NCBI GenBank assembly: GCA_028695965.1
Contig: JAQVHZ010000017.1
Coordinates: forward strand, 1 to 40,653
Source of the DNA: Thermoguttaceae bacterium
GTDB lineage: Bacteria; Planctomycetota; Planctomycetia; Pirellulales; Thermoguttaceae
Direction: 5' to 3'
DNA length: 40,653 nt
In this document: piece after piece, positions 8,190 to 18,121 of the stretch
How the letters are laid out: each line of letters starts with the position of its first letter
Position numbering within the stretch: the first letter of the stretch is position 1
Notes under the pieces: generated by a model
Told to the model about the DNA's origin: nothing
The model's database searches: none
What the model saw: only the letters and a program-made list of their open reading frames with translations
Made by a program: the position numbers and the translations under genes

Positions 8190-8828
8190 TTATTCGGGGA
8201 CGTCCGCGACCGTGTAGCACGCGGCGTCTTGTTTCTTGGCAAGTTCGACGGCGAAGTTGGCGATTCCCCTTAAAAAGGCGTCTTCGAACGCGACTTCTTC
8301 GGCGTACTGAAGCATTTCGTCGAAGCGCCTGGCGCGGCGCAGGACGTCGAACTTCATCAGTTTCAGGTGTTCGTTCTCGGGCTCTTCTTCGATCCATTCT
8401 TCGAGCGGCTCGATCGCTAAGTTCCGACAGGCGACGGCGCTTTCGTCGTCTTTGGCGTCGTCGGACGCCCAGGCGGCTTCGAGGGCGGAGAAGTAGGCGT
8501 TGCGCGCGTCCTTCGCATGGCGCTTGATTAAGTAGAGCCGATAGAACTTCTTAGCGAGCTCGGAACCAAACGCGATTCCGCCGTAACTGAGATATTCCGG
8601 GGTCTGCAGGAACGCGGCGTCGACCTCCGGTTTATCGGTCAGCTTGCTGGCGGCGTATCCGCAGTGCGGGCATTCCTGAACCCAGGTATGCATCGTGCTT
8701 CTTCGCATCTCCGCGGGCCGCGTGTCGAGGTCGCAGGAGCCGAACTCGTTGGTGGACATGATGATTTTGTGGCGCGAGAGCTTATTGCAGAGCGGACATT
8801 TATATGAGCCAGTAGTTTCTGTAGTCAT
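8190..8828 (-). CDS. zinc-ribbon protein, DUF2225-like
   Basis: The N terminus has two CxxC knuckles, C11-PL-C14 and C53-PH-C56 (ECPHCGYAA), which should bind one zinc and are typical of DUF2225. The remaining ~150 residues are helical and charged, with a possible TPR-like arrangement (repeats of the type EEWIEEEPENEHLKL and RRFDEMLQYAEEV). No signal peptide is present, so it is probably cytosolic. AGGAAAAG lies upstream of the ATG. The cellular role is unknown. Confidence 0.7.
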   Translation of the reverse strand: MTTETTGSYKCPLCNKLSRHKIIMSTNEFGSCDLDTRPAEMRRSTMHTWVQECPHCGYAASKLTDKPEVDAAFLQTPEYLSYGGIAFGSELAKKFYRLYLIKRHAKDARNAYFSALEAAWASDDAKDDESAVACRNLAIEPLEEWIEEEPENEHLKLMKFDVLRRARRFDEMLQYAEEVAFEDAFLRGIANFAVELAKKQDAACYTVADVPE

Positions 8829-8948
8829 GAATAATCTTTTCCTAAATGAAAGTGTTCTTTTGAGTTAAGCGGGGCTTGCCGACGCCGGAGGAACGCTCCT
8901 GCGCCGGGGCGCGAACGTTCCTTTGGACGGACGCGGTTCGGCTCGGGC

Positions 8949-10955
8949 TCATTCTTTGCCGTCGACAAGGACGGCGTTGGCGATCTCGTATCTTCCGCCC
9001 TGCCAGCCGTAGAGCCTGAAGCGCGGTTCGTCGTTGGCGTTGCGGAGGATCTCTTCGTCGTCGATCGTAACGTCGAGCGCTTCTTCGCCGTCGACAAAGA
9101 AGGCAAAACGGGCGCCGTTGCGGACGAGTTTCAGACGATAGGTCTTGCCGGGCTCCCAGGTCGGTTCCGGTTGTTCCGCTAAGACGTGACGGGTCGCGTC
9201 GTCTTTATAGGCGACGAGCCGGGTTCCGTCGGGGTTCATTTCGAAAAAGAGACTTCTCGATTCGTTCGGAACGTCCGAGGGACCGAGCGAAATGAACGCG
9301 TAGGAGAGGTCGCCATAGCTCGTGAAGTCGAATTCCAGGGAGCATTGCTGACCGAGCGCGTATTCGATCGTCGGGAAGACTTCGTGGTACGTGGGGACGC
9401 GAACCGCCCCGTACCGGAAGACGACGTCGTCCGGCTTCACGCTCTCGACGTGCTTTTCGAACGCGTCCAAGGGAGCGCTGCGGACGTACAGGTAGTTCTT
9501 ATTTTCGGTTGCGCTGTACTCGCAGGACGTCGCCCAGACGCGGTCGTTGGCGACGGAAATGGCCCACGCGTCGGCGGTTGCGCCCCCGTCGCGTTTCGGG
9601 TTCGAGCCGTCGTTGAACCCGATCGAGCCGGGCACGACGCGCCAGGACGCCGGGGTCAGGGGCTCGGTCAGGTCGACTTCATAGAGCCGCTGGAGCCCGT
9701 TCGGGTCGTTCCGCCAGGGGATCTGCCACGTGGAGTAGTAGCCTTTGTTTCCATACGTGAACCCGCCGCCCCCTTCCTCTTGGTTCTTGGAGAAGAGCAT
9801 TGCGTCGCCGAGTTGTTCGTGCGTGATCTCCACGTCGAAATTCTTGACGACTACCCCGCGCGCGTCCATATCTTGCGCGCCGTGGTTCCAGACGACGAGG
9901 TAATCTTGCGTCTCTTGGCGCGGGAAGATCCGGACGCAGTTGGCGCGTCCGCCGGTCTTGTTGTCGTCCGGTTCGCGAGGATAGTTCGACCAGAGCGGGA
10001 TCGGATCGGACCAAGGTCCGGAAAAGCTGTCGGTTTCGGAACGAAGGACGTAGTTGCCGCCTAATTTCCAGTCGGCGAACCCGTTTGTTCCGTCGCAGAA
10101 GCAGAAGAGCAGGCACGGTCGGCCTTCCAGGTCGCGGAAGACGAAGGGATCGCCCGAATAGGTCGCGCCTTCCATGAGGTCGACGACGATACCGATATCT
10201 TCCCATTGCTCGGCGTCGGGCGCCTTTTTGAAGCCGACGATGCGCGAGTAGGAGCCGCCGCGACCGCCCCCGTACTGCTCGTCGACGGAGTAGTAAGCGC
10301 AGAAGATATAAAGGGTTCCGTCTTTGTCCGCAATGACGGACGAGTTGTTTTGCGGCGCGCAGCGAGGATCGAATTTCTCCTGCGTCCCGACCGCGACGCA
10401 TTCCGGTTCCGACCATGGAATCGAGCAGACCGGGCCGTTCGTGCGGCATTCGCGGAACGGATTGCGCATCTCGGCGAGCGGACGTCGACCTTGGAACTGC
10501 AGACCTGCGGTTACCCCGCTGGCGATTTCGGGACCGCACGATTCGATCGCAACGGCGACGACGTCCCCTTGGCGCAGCGCGATCGGTTCGACGGCGCGTC
10601 GATATTCGCGCCCGACGTCAAGGGGCGGGATCGTTTGCGAGCCGTGCGTATAAGGGAGCGTGTGATGGAGGAGCGGGTACGGGAAGATCGGTATCGCGAC
10701 GTTTTCGCCGACACGCTGGCCGTTCACGCTGAGCGCCGTGACGATCGGCTCGTCGCGCGGGGGCAGGCAGTTCGCGAGCCGGACGAAGTATCCGCTGAGC
10801 GCGGCGTCGTGGTCGGCGGTCCATTCGAGCACGACCGCGTTTGGCTTGACGGCGTCGGCTGGAATCGAGCGTTCGATTTCCGCGCCGAAGAGCGCCGCGC
10901 CGACAAAGGGCGTCAGGAGCGCGAACGCCGCGAGGAGCAACATTTTTCTATGCAT
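8949..10955 (-). CDS. secreted beta-propeller glycosidase-like protein with a C-terminal lectin-like domain
   Basis: A signal peptide (residues 1-25, ending FGA) is followed by a beta-sandwich region and then a five-bladed-propeller-like core. This core carries blade motifs such as NNSSVIADKDGTLYIF, SGDPFVFRDLEGRPCLL, GGNYVLRSETDSFSGPW and GGATADAWAISVANDRVW, of the type found in GH43-like and related glycosidases. The last ~150 residues resemble a concanavalin/LamG-type fold (YRLKLVRNGARFAFFVDGEEAL). AAGGAAAA lies nine bases before the ATG. It is 30 bases downstream of the GH106-like gene and probably in its operon, so both may act on the same plant or mucosal polysaccharide. The exact substrate cannot be read. 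Confidence 0.65.
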   Translation of the reverse strand: MHRKMLLLAAFALLTPFVGAALFGAEIERSIPADAVKPNAVVLEWTADHDAALSGYFVRLANCLPPRDEPIVTALSVNGQRVGENVAIPIFPYPLLHHTLPYTHGSQTIPPLDVGREYRRAVEPIALRQGDVVAVAIESCGPEIASGVTAGLQFQGRRPLAEMRNPFRECRTNGPVCSIPWSEPECVAVGTQEKFDPRCAPQNNSSVIADKDGTLYIFCAYYSVDEQYGGGRGGSYSRIVGFKKAPDAEQWEDIGIVVDLMEGATYSGDPFVFRDLEGRPCLLFCFCDGTNGFADWKLGGNYVLRSETDSFSGPWSDPIPLWSNYPREPDDNKTGGRANCVRIFPRQETQDYLVVWNHGAQDMDARGVVVKNFDVEITHEQLGDAMLFSKNQEEGGGGFTYGNKGYYSTWQIPWRNDPNGLQRLYEVDLTEPLTPASWRVVPGSIGFNDGSNPKRDGGATADAWAISVANDRVWATSCEYSATENKNYLYVRSAPLDAFEKHVESVKPDDVVFRYGAVRVPTYHEVFPTIEYALGQQCSLEFDFTSYGDLSYAFISLGPSDVPNESRSLFFEMNPDGTRLVAYKDDATRHVLAEQPEPTWEPGKTYRLKLVRNGARFAFFVDGEEALDVTIDDEEILRNANDEPRFRLYGWQGGRYEIANAVLVDGKE

Positions 10956-10985
10956 TATGGTTTTCCTTATTGGTTGGCGTTAGGA

Positions 10986-13821
10986 TTATTGGAGCGTTTC
11001 GACGCGCACGGGCCCGACGAGTCCGCTCGGCTCGAGCGGATCGGTTGCGAGGTACCCGCGATAGCCCGGCGTCTTCTGGCCGGGTTCGTCTTCTTTCAGC
11101 AGGACGACGTTCGTTTGGGTGAACCGTTCGCTCGGCTCGAGCGCGGCGTCCCCGACGAGCCGGTTGCGCCAGCAGTTGCAGACGTCGATTTCGAGCGTGT
11201 TTTTGCCCGGCTTGGCGGCGGCGCCGAATTCGACGGACCACGGCGCGGTCCAGACGATCCCAAGGTCGACGCCGTTCAGCGTAACGCGCGCGATATCGCA
11301 GACGGTCCCAAGGGAGAGGGCGAGCCGCTGCGACGCTTGGGCTTCGGTTAGCTCGAATTCGATCGAATAGCGCGCGGTTCCGGAGTAGTACTTGACGCCG
11401 GGGTCGTCGCTTTCGTTCCAGTAGGTCAGCTTGTCGAATGTTGCTTCTTCAGGACCTCCGACTTTCGGATCGAATTTTACCGTCCAAGGACCGCTTAATT
11501 CGAAGGACGACACGGTCTTAGGCTGTTCGTAGGGCGTCGGCGCCGCGTCGTTCGAGAAGACGACAAAGATCGAGCCGTTTTCCGGCAGGGAGATCGACAC
11601 GCTCGTCCTGCCGTCGTCGGTCGGCGCGCTCGGCGCCTGCGTAACGGTTCCGGTCGACGGGTCCCAGAAGGACGCGTTCTTCCCGGCGACGCGGAAGACG
11701 CAGTCGCCTTGTTGGGCGCCTTTCTCGGGCGCGGCGACAAAGTAGATTTCGGCGTCCTCGGCGGTGCGGTGAACGAAATCGGCGTCGGTCGGCGTCTCCA
11801 TATCAGGCGCGACGCCAAGGTCCGCGAGAACGGAGCTTAACTCAGTCTCTTTATAGACGTTATCGAACGCGCCGCCGTTCCAGAGCTCGTCGGCGAGCGC
11901 TTGGACGTCCTTGTCGGCGTCGGGCCAATTGGCGAGCCCGACGGACTTCGTCGGCCGCGCGGCGCCTAAGAGGACAGGCGCGCCTTGCGCGGCGAGGTCC
12001 CGGATCTTGCGGATCGCGGCCTCGGGGATCGTTTCGTCGGCTGGGTCGAAGACGAGGACGCGGTATTTCGCGCCCCCGGGCAGGAGGAACCAGCCGTCTT
12101 CATAGGTCATGCGCTCGACGAGGACTTTGGTATCGAGCAGGTCGTATTTATAGCCTTTGGGAAGTTTTATGGTTGATTTGTCGTTCCACGTCTCGGCGAG
12201 CCCCCACGTTACGTAGTTCTTGTCGCTCGCATAGACGCAGACGTCGGCGCGATGGGCCCCTTGGCGCAGCAGGTGTTGACAGCGCGCCATATAGTCCATG
12301 AAGGGCTTCACGTATGGCTGCCACGTTACGTTCGAGTTCACGTGCGAGCCCGCGAAATATTCGAAGCCGGGCTTGCCGAGTTCCTCAGGCGAGGCCGTGT
12401 AGGTGTGCCAGATCATCAGGTTCGCGCCGGAGAGGAAGCTGACGTCGGCGTACGGCTTGAGTATGCCGGGGTAGGACGTCCAGTGTTTTTTCATATGGGT
12501 GAACGCTTCGAGCGAGACGTCGCGCTTGCCGTAGATATGCGCCGCCATCGACGCGTAAGGGGCGTTTGTGCGCGCAAGATTCTCGATCCAGAATTCGCCC
12601 TGCGGGAAATCGTTCTGCCCCCAGAAGGTCAGCATGTCCGCTTCTTTGAATAGGGGCGAATTGCGGTTCCACGGACCGCCGTTTTCCGAATGCCACCGGA
12701 CGCCCCGTTCGTGACAGAGCCTGCCGACCGTCTGGTAGCAGTTGGCGCAGAAGGACTCGGAGATCGTCTTCATGTAGTCGGCGACGAATCGAGTTGGATC
12801 GAGCTCGCCCTCGGGCGCAAGTCCGCGCAGGATCGGGAGATAACTACGCAGTTCGTAGCCGCGCCGCGCCGCGAAGAAAGGCTCGAACCCGTCGCTCCAG
12901 TTCGGGTGGACGCCTTCCCATGAGACGTTGTAGAAATGGGTCAGCGTCTTGCCCGCGTCGGCGTCGACGGCGTTCAGGAGCGCGCCGGGCGTCTTGTGGA
13001 AATACGTCTCGACCGATTTTGCGTTCAGGATATCGACGCAGCCCGGCTCGCCGATCCGGACGGACCCGAACCGCAGGATTTTCCAGGCGCCCTCGGGGAC
13101 GTCCCACTCGAGCTTGCCGTCCTTGATTTGGTCGGTCAGGTCGACGATTTCGCCGTATCGAGGCGCGTTGGCGTCCGGGTAGGCGACTTGGCTCCACGTC
13201 TCGTTCAGCTTGACGGCCTCTCGGCCTTCGGCGACGGGGGACGTTATGCGGACGGCAAGCGCGGCGACGTCGCTGTAATAGGGCTTGTCGGCGGGGATGC
13301 TGAAATCGAGCGCGACCTGTCGCGGCCCGTTCAGGTTCCCTTCGGTCCAGATAAGCTCGTACGGTCCGAGCTCCCGCATATCCCACGGTCCGCGCAGCTG
13401 CCCGCCGCTGTCGGAGATGTTGAAGCTGACTTGCAGCCCGAGCCGCGACGCCTCGGAGACGAGCCAGCTCATCATCTCGACCCAGCCGTCCGACATGAAT
13501 TCGTACTTGATCTCGAGCGGGACCGGCACGTGCGTTTTGGAGTCGTAGTCGTCCCAGTATCGGCGCGAATCGAAGACGAGGAGCCCGCCGACGCCGATCT
13601 CTTTCATGTTCTCTAAGTCGCGCGTGATAAGCTCTTTAGACGTGTTTCCTTTCAGCTGCCAATAGTAGACCCACGGCCGGACCGAGGCGGTTGGGTTCGC
13701 AAAGGTCTCCTGCGACATGGCGCCGGGGGACGTGGGATCGAAGGGGATTTCCTGACAATAGGCTAAATTCGCAGCAACGAACGCAAGCGCGGCGGCTGCG
13801 GCGGCAATACAACGATTGAAC
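10986..13821 (-). CDS. secreted GH106-like alpha-L-rhamnosidase family protein
   Basis: It probably removes rhamnose from polysaccharides outside the cytoplasm. The signal peptide ends near residue 23. The N-terminal part has the family pattern RPWVYYWQLKGN...ITRDLENMKEIGVGG and SFNISDSGGQLRGPW. A central barrel follows (WHSENGGPWNRN), and the C terminus has a galactose-binding-like domain (RLALSLGTVCDIARVTLNGVDLG...NTLEIDVCNCWRN). At 945 aa the length fits GH106. The start is a TTG whose first base is at 13823; it is supported by GGGAGG eight bases upstream and no nearby ATG. A promoter match lies at 13890-13918. First gene of a two-gene operon. Confidence 0.75.
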
Positions 13822-13889
13822 AAGGCTCGACCTCCCGATAAAAGAACAATTGCAGGCGCGCTCGAACGATCAGGCGCGTCGTCGAACTC

Positions 13890-13918
13890 AATATAGCAGA
13901 ATCAGTTCTGAAAGTAAA
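13890..13918 (-). promoter_or_regulatory. promoter of the glycosidase operon
   Basis: On the minus strand TTTACT (13918-13913) and TATATT (13895-13890) have a 17-base spacer, about 60 bases before the TTG start. It lies in the gene-free stretch 13824-14253, whose other half holds the shared leader of the radical SAM operon. Confidence 0.55.
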
Positions 13919-14055
13919 CGATTTTTTGCGTTAATCTGCGAGAATAGGCGCGGATTTTTGGGAAGTTTGCTGAAAAGAGCTGGAAACGAGCGGAAAGGGG
14001 TTGGTTGTCGCCGAGACGACGCGCAAAAGGCGCCTGAATACCGAACCAGCCGCTA

Positions 14056-14190
14056 AAAATTTTTTATTTTTTGGAAAAAAGTTGGAAAAATGCAGAAAGT
14101 CTTCATACTATGTAATAGAGGGACTGACCTCAAGTTTGTGAAAGACTTTTTGGCTGGGAAAAAGCAGCCAATTTGAGGCGGTCCCCGGTT
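14056..14190 (+). promoter_or_regulatory. promoter and hairpin leader of the radical SAM operon
   Basis: It contains TTGGAA (14082-14087) and TACTAT (14106-14111) with an 18-base spacer. Downstream is a perfect 7-bp hairpin, TTGGCTG (14150-14156) with CAGCCAA (14165-14171), followed by TTTGAGGCGGTCCCCGG. The block resembles 3341-3470, which precedes an unrelated gene. Confidence 0.45.
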
Positions 14191-14253
14191 ATACGCGCCG
14201 TCAGTTCCAAAATTGGGCTTCGTTTAGAGTTTTTAGGGTTTTGAGTTGGCAAA

Positions 14254-15156
14254 ATGAAACTATCGTCTTTTTTATATTTAGCCGGTTTTGGCGCGAAGAC
14301 GATCCTGTTTAGGAAGAACGCGCCCATTCTTGGGACGGTCATCGTTACCGACAAATGCAACTTGCGCTACAAGCATTGCGCCGTCAATAATATTACCGCG
14401 ATCGTTCATCCGTACGCGCAGATTCGGCAGGAGATGCGGCGGTTGTACGATATGGGGATCCGGATTTTGTTCCTGTGCGGGGGCGAAACGTTCCTCTGGA
14501 AAGACGGCGAGCGGACCTTGCGGGATTTGGTCGTCAAAGCGAAAAAGACGGGGTTCCTGCTCGTGAACGTCGTGACGAACGGCACGTTCCCGATCGACCT
14601 GCCGGAAGCCGACTTGATTCTCCTCAGCCTGGACGGGGACAGGGAGCGGCATAACGCGATCCGCGGCGACACGTACGACGTCATTATGGAGAATGTCCGG
14701 AACGCGACGGCGGATAATATCTGCTTCTATATGGCGATCAATCAGATCAACAAGGACCACATACGGGACGTGTGCGTGACCGCGCGCGATATGAAAAATG
14801 TTCGGGCCGTCTCGTTCAATTTCCACACGCCCTATCCCGGCACGGAGGAATTGTCGTTGAGCCGCGAGGAAAAAGCGGCGTGCTGCGAAACGATCGCGCA
14901 GATGATGAAGGAGGGCGCGCCGGTCTTCAACTTAAAGAGCGCGTTTCCGTACCTCGTCGAGAACCGATTCCCGACGCCGTGTCGTCAGTGCGTCGTGCTC
15001 GAAGACGGCGCGCTGTCCGTATGCGGACGGTGCGTTAGTATCCCCGGCCTTTGCGAGGAATGCGGGTACTTCTTTGTCGCTGAATACACGCTTCTGTTTA
15101 AGGGCAATCCGAAGATCGTCGTCGAGGCGCTCCGCGCGTATTTGAAGTACATTTAG
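14254..15156 (+). CDS. radical SAM protein with a C-terminal Cys cluster and a degenerate CX3CX2C motif
   Basis: Family members use a 4Fe-4S cluster and SAM to generate a radical. The N-terminal motif reads TDKCNLRYKHCAVNNI: C35 and C42 are present, but the middle cysteine of CxxxCxxC is Tyr39 (TAC at 14368-14370, one base from TGC). Other radical SAM features remain, such as LFLCGGETFLW and LILLSLDG. A C-terminal SPASM-like cluster is visible as CRQC, CGRC and CEECGY. Eight bases separate it from the next radical SAM gene, so they form an operon. The substrate is unknown. With Tyr39 the protein may be inactive or bind its cluster differently. Confidence 0.8.
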   Translation: MKLSSFLYLAGFGAKTILFRKNAPILGTVIVTDKCNLRYKHCAVNNITAIVHPYAQIRQEMRRLYDMGIRILFLCGGETFLWKDGERTLRDLVVKAKKTGFLLVNVVTNGTFPIDLPEADLILLSLDGDRERHNAIRGDTYDVIMENVRNATADNICFYMAINQINKDHIRDVCVTARDMKNVRAVSFNFHTPYPGTEELSLSREEKAACCETIAQMMKEGAPVFNLKSAFPYLVENRFPTPCRQCVVLEDGALSVCGRCVSIPGLCEECGYFFVAEYTLLFKGNPKIVVEALRAYLKYI

Positions 15157-15164
15157 GGACTGAG

Positions 15165-16418
15165 ATGAGCATTATTACAACGTTGACGCGAACGTGGCTT
15201 ACCCGAACGTTGAGACCCTTTACGTTCAAGAATGAATACGACCAGGTCTTGCCCTTTGCCGAATGCGAGAATCTTGGTCTCTATGTCCATATACCCTTTT
15301 GCAAGAGCGTCTGTAATTTTTGCCCTTATTGCAAGACGCTCTATTCTAAGGAGTTGTGCGACAAGTATATCGACGCCCTGATTCGAGAGATTCGTCTAGT
15401 GGGGAGTCGGCAGTCCGGAAAGAAAGAGGCGACGAGCCTCTATTTTGGGGGCGGCACGCCGGCGCTCGCGGCGGACCGGATCGGAGAAATTATCGACGCG
15501 CTCAGCGAGCATTTCGTCATTACCGAGGGGGTAGGGCTGGAACTGCATCCGGATAATGTGACGCCGGACGTGTTGCAAACCCTGAAAGACGCGGGCGTTA
15601 CGAAGATCAGCGTCGGCGTCCAGTCGTTTCGGAGCAAGTTTCAGGAGATCCTCGGCAGAAAGAAGGTCGACGCGTCGGCGATGGCGTCCGCTTTGGCTGC
15701 CGTTCCGTTTGAGACGGTCTCGATGGACTTCATCTTCGCGCTGCCGGGTCAGACGTACGACGATTTGAAGTCGGATATCGACGCGGCGTTTTCCGCAGGC
15801 GCTAATCATGTCGCGATCTATCCGTTTATTGAATTTACCTTTACGGACAGCCCCGTGCCGACAATGCCGAAGAAGGAAAAGCGCGCGCTGCTCGACGCGA
15901 TCACGAAATACTGCGCAAGCAAAGGATATGCCCGCGCGTCGATCTGGACCTTCACGAGCGCGCCGGACGCGAACTACTCGTCGATGACCCGGGATAACTT
16001 CCTCGGGTTCGGCTGCTCGGCGACCAGCTTGTTCAAGAAACAGTTCAAAATCAATACGTTTGACGTCGGCTCCTACTGCGAACGGATCGACTCCGGGCAG
16101 CTCGCGACGTCACTGACAATCCGGTTTACCAAGCGGCAGAGGATGATCTACTGGCTGTTCTGGACCGCGTACAGCACGAAAGTCAAGGCGAGCGATTTTG
16201 AGCGATTCTTTGGCGTCCCGCTGAAAAAAGCCTATGGATTTGAGTTCTGGCTCGCCAAGCGGCTGGGGTTCTTCACCGAAGAGGACGGCGTTTACCAAAT
16301 GACCCTGAAAGGCGCGTTTTATTATCACTACTACGAGAATTTCTATACGCTGGCGTATATCGACAAGATGTGGGGGATCATGCGCAACGAGGCGTTTCCT
16401 AAGCGGATTGAATTGTAG
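15165..16418 (+). CDS. HemN/HemW-type radical SAM protein (coproporphyrinogen dehydrogenase family)
   Basis: VHIPFCKSVCNFCPYC gives an intact C46-x3-C50-x2-C53 cluster motif plus C56, similar to the extra cysteine of HemN. FGGGTPA (94-100) is the SAM-binding glycine motif, and LELHPDNV, ISVGVQSF and MDFIFALPGQT are the usual barrel motifs of the family. The C-terminal part (RMIYWLFWTAY...GVYQMTLKGAFYYH) has the winged-helix look of HemW. At 417 aa the length is normal. It could oxidise coproporphyrinogen, traffic heme, or modify another substrate together with its neighbour; the family alone does not decide. Confidence 0.8.
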   Translation: MSIITTLTRTWLTRTLRPFTFKNEYDQVLPFAECENLGLYVHIPFCKSVCNFCPYCKTLYSKELCDKYIDALIREIRLVGSRQSGKKEATSLYFGGGTPALAADRIGEIIDALSEHFVITEGVGLELHPDNVTPDVLQTLKDAGVTKISVGVQSFRSKFQEILGRKKVDASAMASALAAVPFETVSMDFIFALPGQTYDDLKSDIDAAFSAGANHVAIYPFIEFTFTDSPVPTMPKKEKRALLDAITKYCASKGYARASIWTFTSAPDANYSSMTRDNFLGFGCSATSLFKKQFKINTFDVGSYCERIDSGQLATSLTIRFTKRQRMIYWLFWTAYSTKVKASDFERFFGVPLKKAYGFEFWLAKRLGFFTEEDGVYQMTLKGAFYYHYYENFYTLAYIDKMWGIMRNEAFPKRIEL

Positions 16419-16531
16419 CGGGACGCCGGGCGCGGCGCAGCGGCGCATTCCAAAGATTTTTTGGAACTGTCAGATTCTGTGAAGAGTCTAAAGCTGGAGG
16501 TCGGTTGTTTTTCGATTAGAAAACTCCCCCG

Positions 16532-16559
16532 TTGACAATGAAATTGGAACGTCTATAAT
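16532..16559 (+). promoter_or_regulatory. consensus sigma-70 promoter
   Basis: TTGACA (16532-16537) and TATAAT (16554-16559) are both perfect consensus boxes with a 16-base spacer. They lie 40 bases upstream of the ATG at 16599, making this the strongest promoter in the window. Confidence 0.8.
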
Positions 16560-16598
16560 AACTGAGTTGTGTAGTATTCCTCTTTGGAACAAAATCTT

Positions 16599-17000
16599 AT
16601 GTTGCGCCAAACCAAACGTCAATTATTCACGTGGCTTTTGCTGGTCTGCTTCAGTTTTTTGACTGTTGCGGGTCAGGGTTTGCACGCGTTGATTGATTGC
16701 GGCTGCGATCATCGGGCTTTTGTGTCGGCGCCCTCCGGCTGCGGTTTTCTTGGCGAACACGACGGGCACGATACGGACAGTTTGGTCGTTCCGTCTGATC
16801 AAGGTCCGCGTCATGACGAGGACACGTGCGCAATTTGCGCGTTTTGCCAAGCGCTGCAGCAAACGACCGTCGCCGCGCCGGTTGTGATCGACGTCGCCGA
16901 GCCGCCTTGCGAGTCGGTTGTCGTAACGTCGGTTCGCTTAGGTTACTTTGAACGCGACACGGTTTCCGCTCGGGGACCGCCTTCTTTTTCGTTCTGTTGA
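16599..17000 (+). CDS. small Cys/His-rich exported protein
   Basis: The 133-residue protein starts at ATG 16599; an in-frame TTG at 16584 lies upstream. A hydrophobic N-terminal segment (LFTWLLLVCFSFLTVAGQGLHAL) is a signal or anchor. The rest has clustered metal-type ligands: CGCDH, HDGHD, HDEDTCAICAFC. The C terminus ARGPPSFSFC recalls the ARAPP ending of DUF2946-like proteins, but I cannot assign that family firmly. It has a strong dedicated promoter and is followed 138 bases later by the DUF1559 gene, so they may be co-expressed. A metal-related role is only a guess from the ligands. Confidence 0.65.
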   Translation: MLRQTKRQLFTWLLLVCFSFLTVAGQGLHALIDCGCDHRAFVSAPSGCGFLGEHDGHDTDSLVVPSDQGPRHDEDTCAICAFCQALQQTTVAAPVVIDVAEPPCESVVVTSVRLGYFERDTVSARGPPSFSFC

Positions 17001-17138
17001 TTCTTCTTTTGCTCTGTGTCGCCGCGTTTCAGCGCGAGCGCTCTCGGACTGCGTCTGGAGCGATGTTGCGCCGTTGCGTATTGACGACGCCTGAGCTTTC
17101 TTGAAATTGCCAAAACAACAAACGAAATAATAGGTTTT

Positions 17139-18107
17139 ATGGTGAAATTCCAAAAGAGCGCTCTCGGCGCGTCCCGAGCGAACAACGCCGCGTTTACGCT
17201 GGTCGAACTCCTTGTCGTTATTGCGATTATCGGCATCTTGATCTCTCTGCTTCTGCCCGCGGTTCAAGCGGCGCGCGAGGCGGCCCGACGGATGCAGTGC
17301 CTGAACAACCAAAAGCAGATTGGACTTGCGCTGCAGAATTATCACGACGTTCAAGGCGCGTTCCCTTCGGCGTGGCGCGGCTACAGCCGACAGAACCCGA
17401 GCGTTGCGGATATATACGGCGACCCCGGCTGGAGCTGGGCCGCGGCGATTCTACCGTATATGGAACAGCAAAACGCGCGCAATTTGATCGACTTGAACCG
17501 CTCGGTCGCCGACCCCGTCAACCGACAGCCGAGGGAGACGTTCCTGACGGCGTATGCTTGTCCGTCGAATTCCCGTTCGGATCGGACCTTTACGCTCCGC
17601 TCGATCTCCGAGCTCGATTTCGGACCGGGGCTTGTGGAGTCGGAGCACATGACCGCCGAAGAACTGAACGCCGTTTTTCCCATCGCCAATTACGTCGCAT
17701 CGCTCGGCACGACCTGCGTCCACCCGCCGCACGGCACGACGATCGTTCCCGGCTACGTCTACAAGAGCGACGGCGCGTTTTATCACAACAGCGCGTTGGG
17801 CATGAACGCGTTCACCGACGGGCTGAGCAACACGATCTTTGTCGGCGAACGCGCGTCCTCTAAGCCGCACGTCGCGACCTGGGTCGGTATGCCGCCGGGC
17901 TCGCACTGCTCGACCGCCTTGGTTACAGCCAGCGTGTTCAAAGGATTCAACAACACCGGCGCGGGCCACGGTTTCTCAAGCGACCACCCCAGCGGCGCGA
18001 ACTTCCTTTTCGGAGACGGCTCAGTGCATTTCATCTCCGAAACGGTCGACCAGGAGACGATCCGGGCGCTTTCGACCCGCGCCGACGGGGAAACAAAAGG
18101 GCTCTAG
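17139..18107 (+). CDS. DUF1559 type IV pilin-like protein with H-X9-DG tail
   Basis: This is a planctomycete-type pseudopilin-like protein. The N terminus has a prepilin signal, NNAAFTLVELLVVIAIIG, with predicted cleavage before F19, Glu at mature position 5, and the family signature LLLPAVQAAREAARRMQC. Aromatic and glycine-rich DUF1559 sequence follows (YHDVQGAFPSAW). Near the C terminus HPSGANFLFGDG fits the H-X9-DG motif, and GDGSVHFISETVD closes the family pattern. It would be exported by type II/IV-pilus-like machinery. At 322 aa the length is usual. These proteins occur in large expanded families, so the specific role is not known. Confidence 0.9.
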   Translation: MVKFQKSALGASRANNAAFTLVELLVVIAIIGILISLLLPAVQAAREAARRMQCLNNQKQIGLALQNYHDVQGAFPSAWRGYSRQNPSVADIYGDPGWSWAAAILPYMEQQNARNLIDLNRSVADPVNRQPRETFLTAYACPSNSRSDRTFTLRSISELDFGPGLVESEHMTAEELNAVFPIANYVASLGTTCVHPPHGTTIVPGYVYKSDGAFYHNSALGMNAFTDGLSNTIFVGERASSKPHVATWVGMPPGSHCSTALVTASVFKGFNNTGAGHGFSSDHPSGANFLFGDGSVHFISETVDQETIRALSTRADGETKGL

Positions 18108-18121
18108 TCTTGCCCGTTGCA

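Noticed and set aside
10206-11351. 381-codon plus-strand frame across the two glycosidase genes
   Set aside because: It is Arg/Val/Asp-rich and spans the ends of two clear minus-strand genes, so it is a shadow.
14278-14826. 182-codon minus-strand frame opposite the first radical SAM gene
   Set aside because: The plus strand has clear radical SAM motifs; this frame has no features.
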